64,000 bases of DNA from Alphaproteobacteria bacterium (GTDB taxonomy: Bacteria > Pseudomonadota > Alphaproteobacteria > Micavibrionales > Micavibrionaceae): positions 124,001 to 188,000 of the forward strand of contig CP065008.1 in assembly GCA_016699735.1 (NCBI GenBank), written 5' to 3'. Every line of letters starts with the position of its first letter. Position 1 is the first letter of the stretch. The notes under the pieces were generated by a model. The model searched no databases, had not been told where the DNA came from, and saw only the letters and a program-made list of their open reading frames with translations. A program made the translations under genes and the position numbers. This document shows positions 8,232-17,363 of the stretch, piece after piece.

Positions 8232-9737
8232 TTATTCATAATGATCCGCGATCCACCTGTCCAGCAGGCGCACACCGAATCCGGTGCCGAATTTGGGCGT
8301 CGTTTCGCGGTCCTTCTTGATCCAGGCGGTTCCGGCAATATCCAGATGCGCCCACGGCGTATCCCCCTCGATGAAGTGCCACAGGAACCCCGCCGCGGTG
8401 CAGGAACCGGCATCGCGCCCCGACTTGCCGATATTCTGCAAATCCGCCGTATCGCTTTCCATCTCTTTTTTGAAGACTTCATCCAGCGGCATCCGCCACA
8501 GCTTGTCGCCCACCGCCTTGGCCGAGGAATCCAGTTCCGCCCAAAGCGTGTCGTTATTGACGAACGTGCCGCAATATTCATGCCCCAGTGCCACGATCAT
8601 CGCCCCGGTCAAGGTCGCCAGATCGACGATGACCTGCGGCTTGTAGAGCTTCTGCACATAGGAAAGGATGTCCGCCAGCACCAGCCGCCCCTCGGCGTCC
8701 GTATTCAAAACCTCGATCGTCTTGCCCGAATAGGAGGTCAGGATATCCGCCGGACGGTACGCCCGGTCGGAGGGCATATTTTCAACCACCCCGATAATCC
8801 CCACCGCATTGACCTTGGCTTTCCGCAGCGCCAGCGACTTGATCGTGCCGACCACCGCCGCCGATCCGCCCATATCCATCTTCATCTCATCCATGCCAAG
8901 GCCGGGCTTGAGCGAAATCCCGCCCGTATCGAACGTCACGCCCTTCCCGACCAGCGCGACCGGCTTGGCCTTGCTCTCCTTGCCCAGCCCCATCCAGCGC
9001 ATCACAACAACGCAGGGCGGATTGATCGACCCCTGCCCCACCGCCAGCAACGCCCCGAACCCGTGCTTCTTGAGTTTCTTATCGTCCAGAATCTCGATCT
9101 CGATGCCGTGCGGCTTGAGTTCCTCGTAGATCCGGTTGGCATAGGCGTAGGGGTAAATCACGTTCGGCGGCTCGTTCACCACATCGCGGGCAAAAAACAC
9201 GCCCTTGATCGTCTGGCTCTCGCGCTTGAAGATTTTCTCGGCCTCGCGCTCTGCACCCGTGACGATGTAAAGCCGCTCGGGCTTGGGCGTCTTTTCATCG
9301 TCTGCCTTCTCCGACTTGTAAACCTCGAAACGGTAGGAACGCAATTTGGCCCCGGCCCCGAGATGCGCCGCAGCAATCGCCTCATCCGCAACCCCGCCGA
9401 CAATCAACTCAGCACCTTTGATCCCCGCCCCGTCCAGCGCGGCGTAAAGCTTGCCCCCGGCCTTCTCTGCCTCCTGCGCGTTGAATTTTTCCGCCTCCCC
9501 TACACCCAGAAGAATCAACCGATCATAAGACGCCTTCGCGGGAAGCAGACTCACCAGCGTTTGCCCCGCCTTGCCCTTGAAAGAGGGGCTTTTCTCCAGC
9601 GCCCGCTCCGCAAAGCTGCGCGTTTCCTTATCGAGAGTCTCTCCGCCGACAGCCAGAGCCTTGGCAGCACCAACGCAAAGAACGAGAGCCTCCGCTTTTT
9701 TCTTGGAGGTCTTGGAAAATGTGATATCAAACGTCAT
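8232..9737 (-). CDS. pepA: Leucyl aminopeptidase (M17)
   Basis: A cytosolic, hexameric two-metal aminopeptidase removing N-terminal residues from peptides. The C-terminal catalytic domain shows the metal-binding stretches VTFDTGGISLKP and NTDAEGRLVLAD, which include the catalytic Lys and Arg, with further ligands in MDMGGSAAVV. The N-terminal macro-like domain is degenerate, as usual. The start was placed at the ATG at 9737 (501 aa; GGGGC seven bases upstream). An ATG at 9755 would add six residues. It is the first gene of a pepA - aminomutase - holC operon and is divergent from lptF. Confidence 0.96.
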   Translation of the reverse strand: MTFDITFSKTSKKKAEALVLCVGAAKALAVGGETLDKETRSFAERALEKSPSFKGKAGQTLVSLLPAKASYDRLILLGVGEAEKFNAQEAEKAGGKLYAALDGAGIKGAELIVGGVADEAIAAAHLGAGAKLRSYRFEVYKSEKADDEKTPKPERLYIVTGAEREAEKIFKRESQTIKGVFFARDVVNEPPNVIYPYAYANRIYEELKPHGIEIEILDDKKLKKHGFGALLAVGQGSINPPCVVVMRWMGLGKESKAKPVALVGKGVTFDTGGISLKPGLGMDEMKMDMGGSAAVVGTIKSLALRKAKVNAVGIIGVVENMPSDRAYRPADILTSYSGKTIEVLNTDAEGRLVLADILSYVQKLYKPQVIVDLATLTGAMIVALGHEYCGTFVNNDTLWAELDSSAKAVGDKLWRMPLDEVFKKEMESDTADLQNIGKSGRDAGSCTAAGFLWHFIEGDTPWAHLDIAGTAWIKKDRETTPKFGTGFGVRLLDRWIADHYE

Positions 9738-9838
9738 GAATGTGCCCCGGCGCATGGAAGATGCTGTTAGAGTTCCACGAAAAATCAGGCTACTATAAGC
9801 ATTTCCGCAGCATGGGCCAATGCCAATAAACGGATGTC

Positions 9839-10984
9839 ATGAAGATTTTTGAACGCTATATTTTCCGCAACCTGCTCATCGGCACCGCGTTCGTGGCGGT
9901 CACGCTGACCTTCATCATCTTCCTGACCCAGTCGCTCCGCTTTCTGGAAATCATTCTGGAATCCAATACCTCGGGCGGTTCGCTCTGGCTCCTGACCCTT
10001 CTGGCCCTGCCGCGTTTCTTCGAGGTCATCCTGCCCCTCTCCCTGATGACCGCGACCTTGTTTATCTACAACAAGATGACTTTGGATTCAGAACTGGTCG
10101 CCATTCGCGCTGTTGGCCATTCGCCGATGAGCCTCTCGAAACCCGCCTTGCTTCTGGCAGGCTTGATTACGATCTTCCTCTGGATCAACGCCCTGTGGAT
10201 TGCCCCCGCCTCCTTGAACCGGATGCAGCTGATGCGCCTCAGCCTCACCACCGAACTCTCTAATTATATGTTCCGCGAGGGCGTCTTCAATCAGGTCGGC
10301 AAGGGACTGACCGTTTACATCCATAAGAGAAACAGTCTCGGCGATCTCGCGGGCCTGATGATCTACGATACGCGGGACAGCAAAAAAGGCCCGTCCACCA
10401 TCCTCGCCAAACGCGGCCAGATCGTCGCTTCTGAGGACGGTCAGCAGGTCGTGGTATACGAGGGCTCCCGCCAGGAATTCGATCTCAAGACTTCGATTCT
10501 GCAACGTCTCGATTTCGAAAAATACACGATTGATGTCCCCACCGGCACGGCCACCCGCACCCGCTGGCAGGAACCCGATGAACGCACGATCAACGAACTC
10601 CTTAACCCCGATCCGGCGAACGAACGTGACCGCAAAAGCGCCCGTGAATTTATCATTGAACTTCACCGCCGGGTCACAGCGCCTCTTCTGGCCATCTCTT
10701 TTGTTCTGATCGCCCTGAACTGCCTGCTGCTGGGCGAAACCGAAAGACGCGGCCAGAGCCGCAGAATTATTCTGGCTGTAGGGCTGATCGTCCTGCTGCA
10801 GACCCTCTCCATGGCCGCTGACAATATGACAAAAGACACCTTGTCTGGGATCCCCCTGCGCTACCTGATTGCACTCGCCCCGATAGCGTTGGGCCTTCTG
10901 ATGCTGAGCCCGAAGGGCGAAGCCCTGAGGCGAAAATTCCTGATCCCCGGAAAAGCCGGACTGGCGGGCGGGAAGCTGGCATGA
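9839..10984 (+). CDS. lptF: LPS export ABC transporter permease LptF
   Basis: One of the two permeases of the LptB2FG complex, which extracts lipopolysaccharide from the inner membrane. The 381-aa protein has the family architecture: a short N-terminus (MKIFERYIFRNLL), three hydrophobic helices within residues ~10-120, a periplasmic beta-jellyroll, and three C-terminal helices (APLLAISFVLIALNCLL onwards). The first-helix start and the R-rich cytoplasmic loop after helix 4 are typical. Its stop overlaps the start of lptG in an ATGA. Divergent from pepA with an 100-bp spacer. Confidence 0.95.
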   Translation: MKIFERYIFRNLLIGTAFVAVTLTFIIFLTQSLRFLEIILESNTSGGSLWLLTLLALPRFFEVILPLSLMTATLFIYNKMTLDSELVAIRAVGHSPMSLSKPALLLAGLITIFLWINALWIAPASLNRMQLMRLSLTTELSNYMFREGVFNQVGKGLTVYIHKRNSLGDLAGLMIYDTRDSKKGPSTILAKRGQIVASEDGQQVVVYEGSRQEFDLKTSILQRLDFEKYTIDVPTGTATRTRWQEPDERTINELLNPDPANERDRKSAREFIIELHRRVTAPLLAISFVLIALNCLLLGETERRGQSRRIILAVGLIVLLQTLSMAADNMTKDTLSGIPLRYLIALAPIALGLLMLSPKGEALRRKFLIPGKAGLAGGKLA

Positions 10985-12132
10985 AACTGACCCCGACCCT
11001 CAGCCGCTATCTGGCGAAATATTACGTCCTGAACCTGCTGGTGCTGATCGCCGCGCTAATGGCCCTTATTTACCTCTTTGACACGATCGAGCTTCTGCGC
11101 CGCGCCGCCGACAAGCCGGATGTCTCTTTGGGAGTGATTCTGAAAATGAGCTTTTTCAAGCTCCCCGAAGTCAGCCAGCTCATGCTCCCCTTCGCGGTCC
11201 TGTTCAGCGCCATGTTCACCTTCTGGCAACTCACCCGCCGCTATGAATTGATTGTGGTCCGCGCCTCAGGCTTCTCCGTCTGGCAGTTCCTGACCCCCGT
11301 CATCGGCACCGCCGTTCTGTTCGGCCTTCTCCAGATGACAGTCATCAACCCCGTCGGCTCGGTTTTCGTCCAGAAATACGACCAGCTCCAAAACAGCCTG
11401 CTAAGCAATCAAAAGGACGAAATTGCGGTCTTTCAGGAGGGTCTCTGGCTCCGGCAGGCCGTGTATCTGCAGAACGAGGGGGAACAGAGCAGCGCAGCGG
11501 CGCCTCCCTCCGAACTCGTCCCCGGATACGTCATTTTCCATGCCCGCAAGATCAAACTGCCGGAATGGACGCTGCAGAACATCACGGTCCTTTATTTTAC
11601 TGAACAGAATGACTTCCTCAAGCGCGTCCACGCGCAGGAAGCGGTTCTGGCCGAAGGCTACTGGCATCTGAAAAGCACCCGGATTTATGACAGGGGAACG
11701 GTTCTGCCCGTCAGTCAGGATGAATTCGATTTACCCACCGGCCTGACCCGTGAGGATATCGAGGAAAGCTTTTCTTCCCCGGCCAGCATGTCCTTCTGGA
11801 AACTCCCTAGCTATATCAGCACATTGGAGGAAACAGGCTTCGATGCCGCCCCCCTGCGCGTTTATTACCATAACCTTCTATCCCAGCCCCTGATGTACGC
11901 CGCCATGATCCTTCTGGCGGCCGCAGTCTCGATGCGCCCGCCCCGCATGAAGGGGGGGTTTCTGTTGATCGTTCTCGGTGTTTTCATCGGCTTTCTGGTG
12001 TTTTTTCTCTCCAATTTCCTGCAGGCCTTGGGCACCTCCCGTCAAATCCCGGCCCTTCTGGCCGCATGGTCCCCGGCGCTCATCTGCTTCCTGCTGGGCC
12101 TCAGCGCCATGCTGAACAAGGAAGACGGCTGA
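10981..12132 (+). CDS. lptG: LPS export ABC transporter permease LptG
   Basis: Partner of LptF in the LptB2FG exporter. The 383-aa protein begins LTPTLSRYLAKYYVLNLL, and the segment after it has the YLFDTIELLRRA stretch characteristic of LptG. It carries the same six-helix plus periplasmic jellyroll layout as LptF. The gene overlaps lptF by four bases (ATGA), implying coupled translation and equal stoichiometry. No lptB or lptC lies in the window. About 190 bp without any recognisable gene follow before mlaA. Confidence 0.95.
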   Translation: MKLTPTLSRYLAKYYVLNLLVLIAALMALIYLFDTIELLRRAADKPDVSLGVILKMSFFKLPEVSQLMLPFAVLFSAMFTFWQLTRRYELIVVRASGFSVWQFLTPVIGTAVLFGLLQMTVINPVGSVFVQKYDQLQNSLLSNQKDEIAVFQEGLWLRQAVYLQNEGEQSSAAAPPSELVPGYVIFHARKIKLPEWTLQNITVLYFTEQNDFLKRVHAQEAVLAEGYWHLKSTRIYDRGTVLPVSQDEFDLPTGLTREDIEESFSSPASMSFWKLPSYISTLEETGFDAAPLRVYYHNLLSQPLMYAAMILLAAAVSMRPPRMKGGFLLIVLGVFIGFLVFFLSNFLQALGTSRQIPALLAAWSPALICFLLGLSAMLNKEDG

Positions 12133-12325
12133 AACAGCGAAAGCATGGCAAAAATACGACACTTATTTGGAATAATATGCGGCGCCCGTAATGTTAGACC
12201 TTGTCTGGCGGTAAAGAATCACTAAACTTTTCCCTTAAAGAATAATCCGCTTTTCCTGATTCTGCGTTAACGCATTAATAATCCATGGCTGTTATAAAGA
12301 TTAAGAGTTCAAAAATCTCTTCACG

Positions 12326-13135
12326 ATGAGCATGATAATGTCGAATAATTCCAAAGCAGGGGCGGGCGCCTCGCCCTTCAAAAAACTCTCGTTAATCCTC
12401 CTCTCGGGCCTGGCGCTGGTCTCATGCGCCTCCACCGAAAAGGCAACGATCATCGAGGACGACCTCGAAATCTATGACCCCTATGAGGGCTATAACCGCT
12501 TCATGTTCAATTTTAACCAGCATTTTGATGATGTAATCGTCAATCCGGTTGTTAAAGGCTACCGTTTTGTGACCCCTCGCCTGGCCCGCAAGGGCGTCAG
12601 GAACGTCCTTCGGAACCTCAAATCCCCGGTGATTCTGGCCAACCAGCTTTTACAGGGCGATCTTGAGGGCGCGAAAAACTGCGCCCTGCGCGCCGCGATT
12701 AATACAACCGTGGGAATCGGCGGTCTCGTCGATCTGGCCAGCTATAACGGCATCGAATACGAAGGCGAGGATTTCGGGCAGACTCTGGCCGTCTGGGGCA
12801 TCGATCACGGCCCCTACATGGTGGTCCCCATGCTCGGCCCCTCCTCCCTGCGCGACTATTCAGGTTATTTCGTAGACGGAATGGCCGACCCGGTCCGCTG
12901 GCATCTGTTTAACATCGACCACGAAGATTTGTACTACGCAAAGCTGGGAACGGAATATCTGGATATCCGCGAATCTCTCTACGATACCTTGAAAGACATC
13001 CGCGAGAACTCCCTCGATCCCTACGCGGCCACGCGTAGCATCTACTACCAGAGCCGTGAGGCTTTGGTAAAGGATCAGGGCTTGGGCGAAGGCTACACCA
13101 CCCCGGCCATTCCTGATTATGCTGAGGAAGATTAG
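12326..13135 (+). CDS. mlaA: Outer-membrane phospholipid-transport lipoprotein MlaA (VacJ)
   Basis: MlaA removes misplaced phospholipids from the outer leaflet of the outer membrane and hands them to MlaC. The 269-aa product has a lipobox (LALVSC, Cys34) after a hydrophobic signal, then the family core starting DPYEGYNRFMFNFN and the conserved GLVDLAS and FGQTLAVWG..GPYMVVP motifs. The first Met precedes several short polar residues; an ATG at residue 5 or 6 could be the true start. mlaC follows on the same strand after 108 bp, while mlaB, D, E and F are not in the window. Confidence 0.95.
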   Translation: MSMIMSNNSKAGAGASPFKKLSLILLSGLALVSCASTEKATIIEDDLEIYDPYEGYNRFMFNFNQHFDDVIVNPVVKGYRFVTPRLARKGVRNVLRNLKSPVILANQLLQGDLEGAKNCALRAAINTTVGIGGLVDLASYNGIEYEGEDFGQTLAVWGIDHGPYMVVPMLGPSSLRDYSGYFVDGMADPVRWHLFNIDHEDLYYAKLGTEYLDIRESLYDTLKDIRENSLDPYAATRSIYYQSREALVKDQGLGEGYTTPAIPDYAEED

Positions 13136-13243
13136 GCAAAAACACCCATTTTTTTATTATTCAGGCGGCCTTTTTGGTTTATAGAAGGAACGATGCTCGA
13201 ATATACGAATAATAGTTAAGGGTTTTTTGTAAGGAGTTGGCTG

Positions 13244-13915
13244 GTGCTGAATAAATCTATTCCTGTTTTGGGTTTTCTCGCAATCGCGCTTTTAAGCGGA
13301 ACATCTGCACAGGCCGTAACAGGCAATATGCCCCTTCAGGACACGAGCCTGCCCTCTGTAATCGCCATAAAGGCCGAACCCGACGACGCGCTGAGCCTTG
13401 GCTCCAAAACCCTCATCGATGAAATCGCCAAACGCGGTATCGGGTTCCTGTCCGACAAATCCCTGACCCAGACCAAGCGGGAGAGTGAGTTCCGCAAGCT
13501 TCTGAACGATAACTTCGATATGGAGACAATCGGCCGCTTTGCCCTCGGCCGCCATTGGAAGACGGCCACCGACGCCCAGAAAAAGGAATATCAGAAACTG
13601 TTCAATGAAATGATCGTGCGCGTCTATACCGCCCGCTTCAAGGAATATGACGGCCAGACGCTGGAGGTCAAGAAAGCCCGCAAGGACGGCACGAACACTG
13701 ATTCAATCGTCAACACCGTTCTGGTCCCCAAGGCCGGAGAACAGGCCATCATCATCGACTGGCGCGTCCGCCAGAAGAACGGCAAGTTCAAGGTGGTGGA
13801 CATCATCGTCGAGGGTGTCAGCATGGCCCTGACCCAGCGCTCGGACTTTGCCTCCGTCATCCAGCGCGGCGGCGGCGATCTGGAATCGCTTCTGGCGATG
13901 CTGCGGAAAAAATAG
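13244..13915 (+). CDS. mlaC: Periplasmic phospholipid-binding protein MlaC
   Basis: A soluble shuttle between MlaA at the outer membrane and the MlaFEDB complex at the inner membrane. The 223-aa protein has a signal peptide (FLAIALLSGTSAQA) and the MlaC/Ttg2D domain: FDMETIGRFALGRHWK, YQKLFNEMIVRVYTARF, DWRVRQKNGKFKVVDIIVEGVSM and the terminal LLAMLRKK. It starts at a GTG with AAGGAG seven bases upstream. It follows mlaA, and a hairpin with a T-run closes the pair. Confidence 0.95.
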   Translation: MLNKSIPVLGFLAIALLSGTSAQAVTGNMPLQDTSLPSVIAIKAEPDDALSLGSKTLIDEIAKRGIGFLSDKSLTQTKRESEFRKLLNDNFDMETIGRFALGRHWKTATDAQKKEYQKLFNEMIVRVYTARFKEYDGQTLEVKKARKDGTNTDSIVNTVLVPKAGEQAIIIDWRVRQKNGKFKVVDIIVEGVSMALTQRSDFASVIQRGGGDLESLLAMLRKK

Positions 13916-13938
13916 CGGCTTTCTTTTTGACGACTCTG

Positions 13939-13968
13939 GCGAGGAAGACCGCGTACCTCGCATTTTTT
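13939..13968 (+). terminator. Terminator after mlaC
   Basis: GCGAGG (13939-13944) pairs with CCTCGC (13956-13961) across an 11-base loop, followed by ATTTTTT. It lies 24 bp after the mlaC stop. Confidence 0.55.
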
Positions 13969-13990
13969 CTCATGGCAATATCTAAAACAC

Positions 13991-14015
13991 AAAAAAAACC
14001 ACAGGCCACGCCTGT
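13991..14015 (-). terminator. Terminator of the DotA/TraY-like operon
   Basis: Read on the minus strand, ACAGGC-GTG-GCCTGT is followed by GG and eight T residues. It begins about 40 bp after the stop of the last DotA-like gene, which ends at 14055. Confidence 0.75.
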
Positions 14016-14054
14016 AGTAGCGAATAAAATCATTCAGATATCCTGAAAAAAATA

Positions 14055-17000
14055 TTAACGAGGCTTAGGACCTGAGCTCGCGCCTCCAAGAGCGATATCC
14101 GTTTCCGCAACCGTCATTCCGCGCCAGCCACGAAGGCTTCCGACCATCTCCATAAGTTGGGCGCGCGTAATTTCACCTGCACGGTAAACTTTTCCTGTCA
14201 ACTCTCCTGCAGGATCGCCAGCTCTCTCCTGGAACGTGCTGACCGTAGCCCCAATCCATCGCAAAATATGGTTCGGCACCTGATCGATCATTTTAAAGCT
14301 GGCCAAGGCAAGCATATACACAATAATGGCATACATGACCGTAAACATGAACTCATCAAGCGGCCCACGGATATAATCGATCGTGTTCTCAACGCCCGTA
14401 GGATTAGAATTCGGCAACTGTGCAGTCTGCATGTAAAGGTTAGCCTCGATGTCATAACCCGTGGCGTTAAGCACCACCAGATGAAAGGTATCGTTAAGAC
14501 CGTTAACAAGCGCGGTGAAAAGGATAATACTGGCGATCAGCCCGAAAATCATAAGGGTCGGTCTAAGAAAAATTTCGAATAAAAGAAAATATCCGTTAGT
14601 CGCCCAAGGCCCAGGAAGCCCCTCACCATCAATCTTTATATGGGCCAAAGCCCAAAGAGGCATAGCGACCATAGCTTCGAAGATGCTTTTGACCCACCCG
14701 CTGAAACCGAAGAAAAAGTAGATAAACGGCAGCAAAGGCAGGACATAATAGAGAACAAATCCGATAGAAACACCGATCAAGGCAAAACGACCGGCGATAT
14801 CACCGATAAGCTTGCCTGCAGGACCAATAATGTCGTCTCCGAAAATTTCTCCGATCCCTTGCCCGACAAGGCCGATCATGAGATTGCGCAGAGAAGCATC
14901 AAGGATGCCCTTGCCCATGGAACTAAGAGCGGCAAGAGGATGGACATTAAGGGTACGCCCATCTGGGGCATCACCAATCTGCATACCTTCAAGAAGATTA
15001 TAAAGACCTTCCGTGCCGAAAATCATATTGACGACATCCATAAAACTGTTTCCGGTTTGCCGTGTATGCGTACTTGTCTGAACGGAATCCCTGCCCCACA
15101 TCATGAAACCAGAATAGAGAGCGGCAGCGATATACTGGTCCCCGGGCCGAGGTAAAGTGGCAAGACGTCCATTTTGCAAAAGCGGGTTAAAACGATTCTT
15201 GAAGGAAGGGTTCGTATCGACCATTTTATGCTGGTTGGCTATTTCTTCCATAATCAACGGGTATTTAGTCGGCTTCGGAAGGTTCTGGACCGCCGACATG
15301 AACTGCCCGTTGACGTTGGCGATCTCGTTATACCAAAGAGCGGCCCCTGCCCACCCCAAACGGTCAATAGCCGGAGGGAGATTAAACTCATACTTCAGGC
15401 GCATCTGGGTGACAAAGTTATTGAATGTCGGCGGTATATTCGGAATATTAAGCCCGGCCAAAACACCGGCAGGCCCGTCTGCGCCAGTCCAGACGCCACG
15501 AGGGAGGTAAGCACCACTGGAACTGGGGATAAGGAAAAAATCTTCACCCGCTGGCTCGTTGGGTTGCATCCAAAGACCAGTCATCACAGCTTTAATACTG
15601 TTATTGTAAAAGTTCATATTTTTCTTGACGACATTCTCGTTAGACCATCGAGACTCAGGAAAAGGCGCATTAGGATCCGTTGAATGGCGCGTAAACCGGA
15701 TATCAACACAACTCGAATCGTGATCATAAGGAAGAATGGACTTAAGCATACAGGTGGCCAACTCATCAAAGAACGGGTCTTGAACCATATATTGCTCTAA
15801 AAATTCGTAATAAAACTCCGTAATACCCATAACCCTGTTACCGGCCATACCACCGCCGATATTGTAACTATGGGGATCGATCTCAAGACCGGGAGCGCCA
15901 GCACCCGTAGAAATACCAGTGGTGGATATATCAGTGCTGACCTGATTTCCTTTTGGCGAAGTCGGGGCAAGAGTGAGCTCTCCACAAACGGGCTTGACGT
16001 ATCCGGTTTCTGCATCATAAGCGTCCGGCGGATCGTCAGGATCCCCCGCCACACCGCCCGGAGGGTTGAAATGGCCGAAACGGATAATAATAGTCCTGTA
16101 ACGAGAAAAACCAACAATATCCTCGAAAGTATTGCCGTTCATGTACTGCATAGTATTCCCACCGGCAAGCACGCCGGCAAACGGACCTCCGAAAGGAACA
16201 TCCGAGAGACCCGGACGATTCTCCCGGACAATATACATACCAAAATTCGCATTGGTCCTATTATACATAAGCTCCTCCGCCAACATACAAAGACGGGCGA
16301 CGAAGAAAAACTGCGTAAGAGTCCCCAACTCCGGGGCGTTAGGAATGGCGATCAAAGTCTCAGTTCGAGATCCCGACAATGAATTGACAAAAGAATCATT
16401 ATTCAAGGCAACAGGAACAAAAACACCGTTCCACGCATTTGTAGCCATATTGGAACCAAAGTAGGCAGCCCCAAGAGTAATATACTGTGCGGCATTGATA
16501 CCGACGTTATTGCCCCCTGGCCCCATGTTCATCGGAGCAATAAGCGCAAAAAAGGCAATAAGGCGGGGAATAAACCACCCCTTATTAAACCGCTGACCGA
16601 AAGGACGCCCGGTCACGATGCTCTCACCCACAATCGCGACAATGAAATAAATAATAACGATAAGGGATAAGAAGGCTATCCCAAGAGTATAAAAGCCAAA
16701 AAACTGATGAAGAGCCCTGTGAAAAGGCTCAGGAAAAGCAACGGAGTCCGCAGCTGGAAATTCATTCATGTCCTCGCAGACAACAGCCGTTGAGTAACAC
16801 GAACCGAAAAACCCCCCCACACCGTTAAAATCCATGATGCCGAAAACACGATCAAGGACAATAAAAGCCAAATCCTGATCAGGTCCGTATCTGGGATGGG
16901 GGTTTATAAAAATAGTGTTCCAATCGAAAGGAGTGCCAAACAAAGCGCCGTAAGGCGGCCACGGTTCGGTTCCGGGTGGCGGCAAAGCAAACACGGAAAA

Positions 17001-17327
17001 GGACACCACGGATAATAAAGCCAGACAAACCTGAATAACCAGCATAACCATGCCGGATATAATGATGAGATGAATAACAAGCTGGTCTAGGTGCTTACGG
17101 TCAAGGACAAGATTATTAGAAGCCTCCGCGATAACATGGCGAATGCCGAATCTCCCAAAATTATCATACTTAAGGTAAGGGTGTCCCGCAGGCAAGAGAC
17201 CGGAATTGCCGTAAATGACAGCGATAAGAGAGGCGACATAACTAAACCCTGATGAGAACAGCTCAGAGACCCTGGGAATCAACCCCGGGAGCAAAAAAAA
17301 CCCTAAAGCTCTCCTCTTTCTTATCAT
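14055..17327 (-). CDS. DotA/TraY-like polytopic membrane protein 1
   Basis: A 1090-aa inner-membrane protein, the last gene of three paralogs. The N-terminal ~110 residues hold two hydrophobic segments around the block LLPAGHPYL..NFGRFGIRHVIAEA. Two further helices lie at about 205-265, the second after RPFGQRFNK. A large, presumably periplasmic domain contains PVCGELTL and GWAGAALWYNEIANVN. The C-terminal quarter (from ~848) is the DotA/TraY signature: LPFIYFFFGFSGWVKSIFEAM, PLWALAH, FEIFLRPTLM, and SFKMIDQVPNHILRWIG. In Legionella, DotA is a channel-like core protein of the Dot/Icm type IVB system, and TraY is its plasmid counterpart. I set the start at the ATG at 17327; a TTG at 17351 is possible. 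Role in secretion is inferred from the family. Confidence 0.8.
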   Translation of the reverse strand: MIRKRRALGFFLLPGLIPRVSELFSSGFSYVASLIAVIYGNSGLLPAGHPYLKYDNFGRFGIRHVIAEASNNLVLDRKHLDQLVIHLIIISGMVMLVIQVCLALLSVVSFSVFALPPPGTEPWPPYGALFGTPFDWNTIFINPHPRYGPDQDLAFIVLDRVFGIMDFNGVGGFFGSCYSTAVVCEDMNEFPAADSVAFPEPFHRALHQFFGFYTLGIAFLSLIVIIYFIVAIVGESIVTGRPFGQRFNKGWFIPRLIAFFALIAPMNMGPGGNNVGINAAQYITLGAAYFGSNMATNAWNGVFVPVALNNDSFVNSLSGSRTETLIAIPNAPELGTLTQFFFVARLCMLAEELMYNRTNANFGMYIVRENRPGLSDVPFGGPFAGVLAGGNTMQYMNGNTFEDIVGFSRYRTIIIRFGHFNPPGGVAGDPDDPPDAYDAETGYVKPVCGELTLAPTSPKGNQVSTDISTTGISTGAGAPGLEIDPHSYNIGGGMAGNRVMGITEFYYEFLEQYMVQDPFFDELATCMLKSILPYDHDSSCVDIRFTRHSTDPNAPFPESRWSNENVVKKNMNFYNNSIKAVMTGLWMQPNEPAGEDFFLIPSSSGAYLPRGVWTGADGPAGVLAGLNIPNIPPTFNNFVTQMRLKYEFNLPPAIDRLGWAGAALWYNEIANVNGQFMSAVQNLPKPTKYPLIMEEIANQHKMVDTNPSFKNRFNPLLQNGRLATLPRPGDQYIAAALYSGFMMWGRDSVQTSTHTRQTGNSFMDVVNMIFGTEGLYNLLEGMQIGDAPDGRTLNVHPLAALSSMGKGILDASLRNLMIGLVGQGIGEIFGDDIIGPAGKLIGDIAGRFALIGVSIGFVLYYVLPLLPFIYFFFGFSGWVKSIFEAMVAMPLWALAHIKIDGEGLPGPWATNGYFLLFEIFLRPTLMIFGLIASIILFTALVNGLNDTFHLVVLNATGYDIEANLYMQTAQLPNSNPTGVENTIDYIRGPLDEFMFTVMYAIIVYMLALASFKMIDQVPNHILRWIGATVSTFQERAGDPAGELTGKVYRAGEITRAQLMEMVGSLRGWRGMTVAETDIALGGASSGPKPR

Positions 17328-17363
17328 TCCCAAATCACCAAATAACAGCAAACATATTGCAAA

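Noticed and set aside
8241..9770. A 509-codon plus-strand frame opposite pepA
   Set aside because: Full overlap with pepA, whose motifs are intact; the frame is a by-product of GC-rich third positions.
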